A stretch of 64,000 nucleotides of DNA from Hofstenia miamia (lineage: Eukaryota; Xenacoelomorpha; Acoela), in the NCBI GenBank assembly GCA_004352715.1, contig SCFE01000016.1, positions 1,100,041 through 1,164,040 on the forward strand, written 5' to 3'. The position numbers were made by a program, and so were the translations under genes. The notes beneath the pieces are model-generated. The model ran no database searches. It saw only the letters and a list, made by a program, of their open reading frames with translations, and had not been told where the DNA came from. Positions 38,489-48,235 of the stretch are shown in pieces (within the stretch, counting starts at the first letter, position 1; the number at the start of each line of letters is the position of its first letter).

Positions 38489-40230
38489 GAATACGATCTC
38501 TTAGACTTTGTTACTCTGTTGTGTTTAAGGATATTTGACAATTGTTTGTTTACTTTATTCATTATTTCCTCAATTAAATAGTAACTATATGTATTGCTAC
38601 ACATATGTACTTCATTGCAATGATGTGGAATAAAAAAAGTACCCTTAACAGCATGTACACGATAAAAATTATGATCCTCCGCTCATACCGCGGTACCTAC
38701 CGTAATATTCATACATTTTCATTACTAATAGCAATTCCACAACCGACAAAGTATTATCAAAAAAAATTATGTGGTCTAGTTTGCAAAAAAATTTTCGACA
38801 TCTTTAATTGTTACTTGCGGATAACTATACTCGTTGGTAGATCAAAAAATTCAGACGTTAATCAAATTCAACATCATCATTGTATCTTCAAAAGTATGAG
38901 TTTGATCATTACAGAGAAGTTCCTATAGCCTTGCTTTTTTCAAATTCTTGACTTAACTTGCTTTTGTAATGTATCATTGTCGATAGGTTAGATATTCATC
39001 TTAACCCTAGATATTGATCATTTTTGAACTTGTTTTTATTGGTACTTGCTTTTCTTAAAAACTTCTCATATTATTGAACAAATTAGACAATAATTAGCAT
39101 CACTTTTAAAGGATTGCATTTCTGTGAAATATTGTATTTTCTGTTATTGTTATCATTTGAGTAAGATCTTCTCCTTTAAACAAATCATTTTATGCAATGG
39201 AAATTTAACGGAAATTTATTTAAATAAAAATTTAAAAATGCAGACGTCCGAAAATGCATTACAAGAAATTGTAGCACAAATTGTTGTAGCCCTCTAACAG
39301 CAAAACAGAATGACGTATTCAATTACGTGTTAATAAAATGTACTTGAAATGGATATTGTTTTCTTTCTTAAATGCGTTTTTGGGCCTCCAGCATTTAAAA
39401 ATCAACTATAGATTAAACTTACGGATAAATTTAGCCGAGCATCTATTATACAAATTGCCGGAAAAAATGTGTCCTGATCCTCTTCAATATTATATAATTT
39501 AAGGTATTTCCCTTGTTCGCACGACTTAACTTACCTCTTAAATTCATTAAATGCAAAATTGACATGAGAAATTCAAATGATATAGATACATTATTTTATA
39601 GTATTAGCATTAACCAATTAGAATTGATGATGTATTTGAACATTCGCGTNGAAAACAATCGTATAAAAGTTGGTACAGGGTGTTATGACTCCTACAGTGT
39701 ATAATTATATTTGAAATGTATGTATATTATTTAAAGTCTTTTGTAATTGATAATTTTTTGCGAATTTGTAAGTTCCCGGATTATATCGTAAGCTTCTCGA
39801 AATTATGGAAAATTAGCTTGTAATATGTGTACGTATCCTGAAAGGAGTTGTTATAATACGGTATATATTAACACGATGTAATGCAAACAAATGTGATATC
39901 AAAAATTACTCATACCAAAAAGTGGCCCATGATATTATCAAAGTGAAATTACTCATACCAAAAATGGGCCCAACATGTAAATCAATTAAAAGCATTACTA
40001 ATTAAAATCCATTAGTAGATGCACTTAAAAATATGTGACGTCACTAAAACCCATTAGCGGAAATGTAAATCAAGTAGGTGACTCATTAATTAACATTTGC
40101 AAACACTCCCTCGATATGGCAGAGGTCAAGGTCATTTTGTGCCTTCTCCCCTGTTCTTCTTACACTACTGGTATTGATAAAACTGACAATTACATTTAAA
40201 CTATATATCAAATACTTCTAAAACTCAAGT
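38489..40230. other. Spacer between receptor and P-element relic
   Basis: AT-rich. An imperfect direct repeat (AATTACTCATACCAAAAA at about 39903-39920 and 39951-39968, each followed by a tGGGCCCA-like word) lies at about 39.9 kb. A single ambiguous base is at 39650. No gene recognised. Confidence 0.45.
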
Positions 40231-40245
40231 AGATACATTACAGGA

Positions 40246-42718
40246 ATGGAGTTGTTATTTTTAAAATGGTCAAATAGCTGCTTAAAGGGGTTCTCAAGTC
40301 AAACATTTTATATTGCAATTTCTATTTGTACAACTATGTCTAAATTTATCAAGTTCCTTCTGAATGAGAAAAAAATTAGTTACGTTTTGACTGGACATAT
40401 AAATTCTGATAAAATTGAAAGGCGATTTGGTATCTACAGACAGATAAATGGTGCCGACTACTACATTTCTGTAAAGCGAATCTTTGAAGGTGAAAAGAAA
40501 TTAAGACTTTTAGCGATTCTAAAAGAAGAAATTGAGCCCACGACACTTTCTAGAGAAGTTTGCGATGAGCCATTTAATGATGAATTTATTTTAAATAATC
40601 TTCTGATAATTAGCTTAGATGATATCTGTGAAGATGATTATGGAGCATTGTATTACGTTTTCCAGGAAACATTCCATTAATGGGCCATTGTTGGTGCCAT
40701 TATTGGCCATTGGTGGTAAATGACCGCTGGCCCATTGTTGGCCCAACAGTGTTTGCCAACCGTCATCCATTATTGGGCCAATAATGGGCCATTGGTGAGC
40801 CAATAATGACCCATCAATGTGCCATTGATGGCAAACATTAGGTATTTGATAATATAGCATTAACTTTTACATGTAAAACATTGCTGTTTAAACAAACACA
40901 AGCAAAACAAAAAACAGAAGGATACCTTTGAGATCCTGTCATGCATGTTTAATACTAAAATTTGTTGGAAATGTGAAAGAATGTTTTCTTTTATAAATGA
41001 TAACAATAAGCATAAAAATCTGCCAAATTTAACAAAAATTTTTAATTTTAAAATTAGGTACAATTTTGAAATTATACTATCTTAAGTCTTGAAAAATCTC
41101 TTCTGCTCAAGTGTAGCATTTTTATGTAAAAATTCAAAGTGTCCAAATGTTTATGAATAAATTATTTTTAAAATACGTTTAGCAGATATATCATAATTTG
41201 TACAAATTAAAAATTTCAAAATATCTTTTCGCATTTCCTTTTTTTATATTAAAAAGAACTAGGAATCAAAATAATAAAGTGACTTTTATTTGCAAGCATC
41301 TTCTCATTGATTTTTGATTACTATAAGGTTGCTAATAATGCCACTAATAGGTCCACCAATGAGCCACTGATGGCATCAGTGGTCACAAATATTGCACGTT
41401 TCCCACCAGCAGTTTACTGATTATGGCCAATGTTATATTATGATTTGTAATTCGCAACTTGATATAATTTGATTAAGTTATGGCCATGGTGCGTCTTTTG
41501 GAGGGCCTTGCACCTGCCCCTCCTTGGGCAGTAATTTCAACTCATTCTCATACGATCTGATCGATATATTGATTAACAGTCTTTTTGTTTGACATAAAGT
41601 GCAAAAAAGTAGTATTTTATTTATTCTTATTAACTCCGGCTGTCCTTTTGGTTTATTTATCATTTATGCATGGGCGAATGTAGTATTATGCTAAGAGGGT
41701 GAAAAATCTTCCTAGGCCTATATGTGTCTGATAAGAATTGCGCCTCCCACTTTTAGAAATACCTCAATACGTGCCTGGTTAAGGATACAGTTGAAACTGT
41801 TTATAGCATATTATACTTAAGATGGAACACCTTGCTACAAACAATTGAATTCATTATAAAGTGCTCATAAAAAAAGAGCTGGCATAGTAAATTGTGCTAT
41901 CAAATACAAAAGGTTAAGTAAATTCATTTGTTATGAAAATTAAATTTGATCAGTCATAATTGTAAATTATTAAATTCATATTTGTTTGATAGATGGCAGA
42001 TTGGTCTAGCAATGCCATTATTGGTCCATTAATGGCTATGAGAAACTGATAAATAATATTTTTTGAAAATTGAAATCAAACTTTATTGTAATTTTTATGT
42101 TATATACAATAATATAATAATTTTTTGTAAAATTGTGGAATTTTAAGATTCTTAAAACTTTTTGTTTTGTTGGTTATGGTTGGCAAATGAATGGCAAATG
42201 AGTGGCCATTGTTGGCCAGGGGTGCCAGCAGTGAGCCGTTGTTGGACCAATAATGGTTGTTTCCTGGGTTCTGGTTGGGCAGTTAAAAAACATGTGAAAA
42301 AATAAACTGGACTGGCTGTCAAAATATGCTAATTGCTGAAACAAATGACGATTTTAACGTTCCAGAAATATTTTTCAAACTATTTAATATTCTGGATCGT
42401 GGAGGACTGAAAAAGCCATCAGAATATTCATTCACCTTATGTTCTGAAAGCTTTCTTATTTTCAATCAAATATTTCGAAACGATGAGTTAAAAACTTATT
42501 TTCTTTTAGCTAAGCAGCAAAGAGATTTGTTTACTAACACCGTTGTTAACTACCTGAAATCTTCAGAATCTTTATGTAGTTTGGTTAATTCAACTTGTAT
42601 GCATGCAGCTATGTATACTATATTTATATCAAAAATTTTTAATTTGTTTATTAAAAATTTTGTAAAAGATCATACTGCTAAAACTAAAAGTAGTGCCGAA
42701 AAGTTAAGAAAGTTTTGA
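40246..42718 (+). pseudogene. P-element-type transposase, C-terminal half, split by another element
   Basis: The first segment (40246-40661) contains GFSSQTFYIAISICTTM, then KISYVLTGHINSDKIERRFG and YRQINGADYYISV. This is the conserved LTxxxxxDxxExxFGxYRQxxGxxYxxS block of P/THAP9-type transposases. The second segment (about 42268-42718) resumes with an SGWAVKKHVKK piece that corresponds to the usual YxxGY stretch, then FNILDRGGLKKPS (DRGGLKxP is diagnostic) and a C-terminal CMHAAMYTIFISKI... tail ending at 42718. Between them sits a 1.6-kb TIR element. An additional frameshift lies in the A-run near 42292. The N-terminal THAP and catalytic parts are not on this strand nearby, so this is a 5'-truncated, dead copy. 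Confidence 0.75.
40662..42268. mobile_element. 1.6-kb non-autonomous TIR element with GGCCATTATTGG clusters
   Basis: The left end is CCAGGAAACATTCCATTAATGG and the right end in reverse complement is CCAGGAAACAACCATTATTGG, a terminal inverted repeat with a perfect 10-bp outer part. Many copies of variants of the near-palindromic word TGGCCCATTATTGGCC are clustered near 40670-40850, 41325-41440, 41990-42040 and 42170-42255. These could be subterminal transposase-binding sites. There is no coding capacity. It interrupts the P-element-like frame between YYV and SGW. The target duplication is not clear (flanks GTTTT and GTTCT). Confidence 0.75.
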
Positions 42719-42887
42719 ATAGCTTATTTTTGTGTGTGCATATATCTGTAATGTAGCTTTACATATAATTATTCAGGTATTAATTCTTTCGAAACCTGTA
42801 ATTTTCGGAAATGTTTATTTAAACAATCGAGTGCCCTTGTCAAATTAAATATCTCGCTTCATGTCCAGGTGTTATTTAGTTGTCTCT

Positions 42888-42987
42888 GATTCAAACTCAT
42901 TCTTACAACGCTAGAAAACGAAAAACAGTAAAGTTTTGATTCAAACTCATTCTTACAACGCTAGAAAACGAAAAACAGTAAAGTTTT
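42888..42987. repeat. 50-bp tandem duplication at piggyBac 3' flank
   Basis: A 50-bp unit beginning GATTCAAACTCATTC occurs twice, head to tail, with no visible mismatch (42888-42937, 42938-42987). The identity indicates a recent duplication. It lies just downstream of the piggyBac stop codon (43055), within the likely left subterminal region. Confidence 0.9.
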
Positions 42988-44686
42988 GATGAAAGAAATC
43001 TATGATAATATGGCATTACGAATTCAAAGCTGTAATACGAGTCTTTACCAAGATCTAGCAGTTGACGCAGCGCGCTACAGTAAACTTTTTCATTTCTACT
43101 GTGCATTGACCACATATTGGTTTTTCACAGAAACTGCACTCAATAGGGGTCATATTTTTACAGCCACTGATGTTACAATGCTTGCGCTTTGATGAAATCT
43201 CCTTGTAACTCGATAATGTCGGAGTTGGCCCACCTGTAGAACAAACATCAGTGTTGTCTGAAATATCCGTGAGTTGCTGAATAAGATTGAAAATAAAGTC
43301 TCTTCTCGAAATGTTGTTCCTGGTAACCTTTTTGTAAAGAATATGCGCATTTATGGCTGCAAGATCCCGCATATTGCACCAAACTGCAAGAGGCCAACGC
43401 CTCGAAACCGATTTTGTTGAGTAAAGCTGAGTCATCTGATCAACCGCGTCAACTCCAACTTTGTTCTGATTATAAAACAGTATAATTTCAGGTTTGCGTT
43501 TTGAACTCGAACTCACTACTTCGTTTTGATGAAAAGAAGAGAACAGAATAACGTTTTTGTTAGCTTTGCACTGGGTCGTCAAAGTAGAAGAAAGCAGAAT
43601 TATACAGTGGTTTCTTCTGTCTCATCTCCTCACAGACACCAGTTCTTGAAAGTTTGACAGTTCCGACATAGGAAATTCCCATCTTGAGTAGTTCTCCAAC
43701 TACGTTTGTACTAGAAAAGTAGTTATCAGCTGTGATATTGTACCCTGTACCAAGGTTTGCAGATTTCACTAGCTCGATTACCACTTTAGTCCCAAGATCA
43801 TGGGTTACTGCTCCTGACGGTTCTTTTCCAAGGTATAGATGAGCTTGAACAACATACTTCGATTCAACTTCAGTGAATACCCAGAAATTCAGCCCATATT
43901 TGTCTGGTTTATTGAGCATGAATGTAATCCACTTGCAACGCGTTTTGAGAGGGAGGAGTTGTTCATCTACAGTGAGCATTGCCTCAGGCACATACTTTGA
44001 CGAACAGTTTGCCATAAACTTCTCAAAAACGTCGCGAATATGAGTAAAGCGGTCGTTAGAGCGCTCGCTGCGTCGCGTTTTATCATCAAAACAAATCAGC
44101 TTCAATATCATTAAAAATTTGTCAAGGCTCATTACTTTTGGAAACAGTTTGAAACCATACTTCTTGCTCCACAAGGCGGAAACTAGTATGTGACGACTGT
44201 ACCATCCTCTCGCATATTGGAAACCAATAAACTTGAATAACTTTTCAGGCGTTAGTCTGTAGCGTTCATTCGGCAACGATTGGGCAAAGTTTTTTTTGTG
44301 TGGACAATTATCTTTTTCAAAATACTGTCATCTATCATTTCGCTCCATGCGCTTGATTCCAATGTAATTCTGTTTCCAACAAAAGATTTGACTCCTGGCG
44401 CTACTCAAAGAATATTCGCCACTTGTGTCCGGCCTGCTGGACTTGCTGGAAGATTTGTCGCCCATGATTTTCCGTTGCACAAAGTTAGTAATGGGGTCGT
44501 AGGTTCCCTAATAGATGCTCTCTGTGAAATCGGAGTTGTGGTAACGCTACTTGCAGATTGTAAAGCTGGGGCAGCAGGCTTCCTCCCTCGTCAGACAAAA
44601 AGTCTTGGGAATCAATTTCTTGGAATGACTGCTGACCAATATCTTCTGTAAAATCATCTCCCGAATCATCTTCATCATCTCCTGAC

Positions 44687-46692
44687 CAGAGGCCCAGTGA
44701 GAAAAAATATATATGAGGGGGTGCATTAGCAAAATTGCTGCCCCTTCAAGTTTCAACTAGAATTGTCTCAGTTTATTTCTCTAAAACTACTACATATACA
44801 TGTATAATGTAATCTTGATAGCAAAATATAATAATTACCAAAATATGCAAAATAATATTTAAGATATATATGTGTATGTTTGGCAACTGGTGTGTATTGA
44901 TACACTCTGTTTACTTGAAAAACAATAATAGCAAATGTGTAAAATTTGAAATTCAAATAGTTTTTCATAAGATAGGTTCAGTTTTGTTATCTTTCTNGAT
45001 TTGGGTTGATTGGGGAACAGAATTTAAAGGAGTGTTTAATGATTTCTGCAATAGAAATAATATAACAGTGTATAGCAAAAATTCAAATATTAAGGCGGTG
45101 TGTGCGGAAAGAGCAATAAGGAGTTTGANNNNNNNNNNNNNNNNNNNNNTTATAAGTGCAAGTTGGTCAAAAATAGAATCTTGAAATAGCGCTTATCAAT
45201 TCATAATTTGATCAGTAAGCATGGAAAAAATCAAATAATCCTCTCAGTCAAACAATTTCAGTGCATTTTACCATCTTTTAATTATGCAATTTTTTTCCTT
45301 TGTCTTTCTACTGTTCTAATTACAAACGTCCTAATGTTGACAAAATGACGAAAAATATCTTGCATGTAGTCTAAAAATTACATTTTTTATTCGTTACAAA
45401 ACAATATAAGCTTCAAAACAGAAGTCTATCTCATGCAATCCTTTAAAATTAAAAGCATTAAATGTTTCCCTACCCTAATTCAATAGTAAAAATGTTTCTG
45501 CTAAAAGTCAAGGTACATAAACAAAAATTTAATTGACTTTTGATTCCTTGGCCAATAATATTGACAAATCAATATGATTTGAAAACTTCAAATACACATA
45601 AAAAGCCAATCACTGTTTATTCAATTGTGCCCATCAGTTTTTATTACACTATCCATTTCCAAATTTTGTTTCAAATATTTTTCTGAGTATAAGAGCAAAA
45701 TTCTTCTAGTCGCACATCAGACATAATTGTTTTAAAGAAGTTTCTGATCATTCTGAGATTAGCCAAAAGATTGTTCACTGGAAGCAACAGCCACATGAAT
45801 ATGTGTTTTCTATTGGGACTTTCACTAGGCTGAATTTATTTTTGACCATTTTTTAGTGACATATCAAAATGATTGTAGAAAGGAAAATAAATGATTGTCA
45901 AATACAAAGTAATACAAAGATGAGATTGAGACTTAATAAAACACAGCAGTAGTGTAAGGAAAAGAGAAGGTTTTCAAAATTGATTTTGATTGGTTAAATC
46001 AAACCATTTTCGGCAAAAATTAAAATATTTCAAAAATTAAGGTCTATTTGTGAATATTTTAATAAATTTCTGTGGGGGCTTCACCATACTTTTCATCAAT
46101 TATTTGATCATGATAGAGATGTCCTCCTATTAGAAAATTCTGCATATGCCCATGAAATGTAGGAAAGAAAACTGAGATTGACAAGGTAATTATTGGTATT
46201 TAACACTCTGGGTTATATTGCACCTTTTTTATTCTTCTATGGTATTGATAAAATTGTTTAGACCTTCCAAACATTAATTGTATTCTCAAGGCTAGAATGG
46301 AAATATAAAATTTTAAATGTAAACTTTCTGAATTGCAAATAAGCTACTTAGGCCTAATAAAAGAGTTCCTTCAAATCCTAATTAGGCTATATTTAAGCAA
46401 ATTTTTCATTTACGTTAAAAGAATAGAACAAATCAATAAGTTGAAAATATAGATAATGTAATGACTGACATTCAAGAATTATATTTACAGAGAAAGCACA
46501 AATCACTTATTCAAATATATATTTCACAAAAATGTTTAAAGAAATACACTTACTGCATTGCGAATTTAGAAAATGAGTGGAAAATAAAATGAATATACCG
46601 CAACATTTGTCAAATTGTCATTTTGCTGCCCCCTGAGAAAAAATATTCGGGGGGTGCATCACCCCCAGCACCCCCGGTTAGCTGGACCCCTG
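44687..46692. mobile_element. hAT-type element inserted in piggyBac, 2006 bp
   Basis: A perfect 8-bp target-site duplication, CTCCTGAC, is at 44679-44686 and 46693-46700. The terminal inverted repeat is CAGAGGCCCAG at the left against CAGGGGTCCAG at the right, the typical CAGRGGYCCAG-like hAT end. Subterminal G-rich blocks (GGGGGTGCAT) occur near both ends. Removing the element and one TSD copy restores the reading frame of the piggyBac N-terminus. No hAT transposase frame is visible; the interior has an integrase-like fragment and a 21-bp assembly gap. Confidence 0.9.
44997..45128 (+). pseudogene. Retroviral-type (rve) integrase fragment inside hAT element
   Basis: The + strand frame reads VDWGTEFKGVFNDFCNRNN and then VYSKNSNIKAVCAERAIRSL before running into the 21-N gap. 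The DWGTEF Asp and the AER Glu, about 35 residues apart, match the second Asp and the Glu of the DDE core in integrases of Polinton-like or LTR-type elements. Only about 45 residues remain, with an ambiguous base at 44997, so the parent family cannot be settled. Confidence 0.6.
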
Positions 46693-46999
46693 CTCCTGAC
46701 ATATCAGAGTCTACTACAAATGTTTGAGCGCTCCTACGCATTGACTGAGACATTATATCTGCAATACAAGCCGTGATAATACGTAAATAAGAAATGAGTC
46801 AAAAAGCAGTAGTGAGTAACTAGTGCAAATGAAAGTACTAAGTAAACAAACAAAAGTCATGTAATATCACTTGTATTGGACGCTAGCGACACTGTACATT
46901 ACATGAGAAAAGATGAATTGAGTCAAATTTGACTCTTCCGTAGTTCTAGTGTTAAACTAGTGATACAGTACCAGGAATGTCAAATTCCCGTTTGTTGAT

Positions 47000-47314
47000 A
47001 TCATCAAAAAATACTTCATGCTGAACATTTTGCGTGAGATGTACTGTGTGGCTGTGGAGGAGGAGTTGGTAACAAACTACTTGAAAGATGATCAAAAACT
47101 GAAGGCGGATTCAGAGGTCGCTCCTTTGCATGACCCAAATGCCAATGTTTGGAACAAAACAACTATTATTTGTTAATGGAATGCTGTCAGGTGGAATACC
47201 TTCAACGCAGTGCTTCTTTTGATTTTCCTTCTTTGGAAGTCGATAAACAGAAATCTGTTCATTATGTGATTTATAATTTGATGAACAGCCTGTTACACAG
47301 CATTTCAGAGGCAT
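47000..47314 (-). pseudogene. THAP-domain fragment with shortened zinc finger
   Basis: Starting at ATG 47314 the frame reads MPLKCCVTGCSSNYKS and then SVYRLPKKENQKK, the typical start of a THAP C2CH zinc finger (Cys-x4-Cys, then F/Y-R-[LF]-P). The central segment that normally contains the invariant Trp is missing, and the frame continues KKHCVEGIPPDSIPLTNNS. After a frameshift near 47140 it reads AKERPLNPPSVFD, matching the linker that follows THAP in P-type transposases. It is a remnant of a THAP or P-element gene on the opposite strand to the P-type C-terminal half at 40-42.7 kb. Confidence 0.6.
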
Positions 47315-48235
47315 AAATTGACAAAAAAGAACACTAAAAAATAAATGACTGGTAAATTATTTTCAAATTAATGGCAAACTGAAAACAACCACATTAGATA
47401 TATTAATAAGCTATGATGGTTAGTGCATTAACAGAGTTTAATAACTACTGACCGCAAGGGTGAGTAACATCATGCTATATGTAAACAATGACTAATAGAT
47501 AAATGGGTATAATTATTCAGCTACCCAATTAAAATTATTTTTTGTAATTTGAAATCATTTGGTTAACACAAATTTCCTGTATTTTAATTGCCACAACAGT
47601 TTGGTTGCAAATGTTATTCGGCCTCCAGTCAAAACTGCGAATTGTACGTATTAAGGCTGTTAGTTAAGAGAGGCATGGTGCGTCAAATTTTTCTGAACAA
47701 ACCTGAAACTAAATTACGTAAGCAATTGCTCCACTGCACATTAAGACGCTGGTACAGGTTTAATTTTCAAATGCCCTGCACCTGAAATTTAGTTCAATTT
47801 TGATGTCCTACTATTTTCAGTTATTTCATTTATCTATTTATATAACTATTGAACGACCCAGGTGATTTGGAACTATAAAAAATGATATCAAAATATTTAA
47901 CAACAAATTACCGTCTTTTCTTCTAACCTTATAATCTTCAAATCCAATGATATAAGAAAGGAATCAGCCAGTTCTTTTTTTAAATAGAATTTCTATTCTT
48001 GTTAATTATATACATCAAAATACTTTCATTAATTTATACGGATATTTAAAATACGTAAAAACATCCTTAAAATATTTTTTGAACAACAGTTTTTAAATAA
48101 CTTTGACTATTATATTAAAAGTAATTGTATGAAATATGCAAAATGTTTATGTCGTTTCTGCAGAGTGTCTTTTGTACGTACACAATTAATGTAAGTTTTG
48201 ATCTTTTATTTTTAATAAATCTGTATTACTAATAT
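47315..48235. other. AT-rich spacer
   Basis: No recognisable domain. A 65-codon frame at 47588-47785 is unidentified and not called. Confidence 0.45.

Larger units (their letters stand above)
43055..46753 (-). pseudogene. piggyBac-type transposase, frameshifted and interrupted by hAT element
   Basis: DDE_Tnp_1_7-type transposase. The N-terminus is MSQSMRRSAQTFVVD at 46753-46697. It continues after a 2.0-kb insertion at 44686 with an acidic stretch (DDEDDSGDDFTEDIG), then EMIDDSILKKIIVHT near 44340. After a frameshift near 44280 comes the catalytic core: TVDEQLLPLK (first Asp, about 43965) and ITADNYFSS (second Asp, about 43725). After another frameshift at about 43560-43582 comes NKVGVDAVDQM (third acidic site, about 43440) and a C-terminal Cys-rich zinc domain with paired Cys (CNISGC, CSFCEKPICGQC, CVNC) up to the stop at 43055. 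All catalytic acidic residues and the zinc domain are present, but at least two frameshifts and the insertion mean it is dead. The frameshifts could in principle be assembly errors; the insertion is not. Confidence 0.9.
42819..46955 (-). mobile_element. piggyBac element (right terminus clear, left uncertain)
   Basis: At the right side, TTAA (46952-46955) adjoins CACTAGAACTACGGAAGAG (read on the - strand), followed by GTCAAATTTGACTC, a plausible terminal repeat 200 bp upstream of the transposase start codon. The best left candidate is TTAA at 42819-42822, followed by ACAATCGAGTGCCCTTGTCAAATT, which shares only the GTCAAATT word. The left border is therefore tentative. Confidence 0.5.

Noticed and set aside
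38605-38928. 107-codon frame on the + strand beside the receptor gene
   Set aside because: No recognisable domain, AT-driven composition, no conserved motif.
40670-40860. Clustered GGCCATTATTGG words considered as a CRISPR-like array
   Set aside because: Units vary in sequence and spacing, lie inside a TIR-bounded element in an animal genome, and have no unique spacers.
44280-44651. 123-codon frame on the + strand
   Set aside because: Antisense to the piggyBac N-terminal region, which carries the real acidic and IIVHT motifs.
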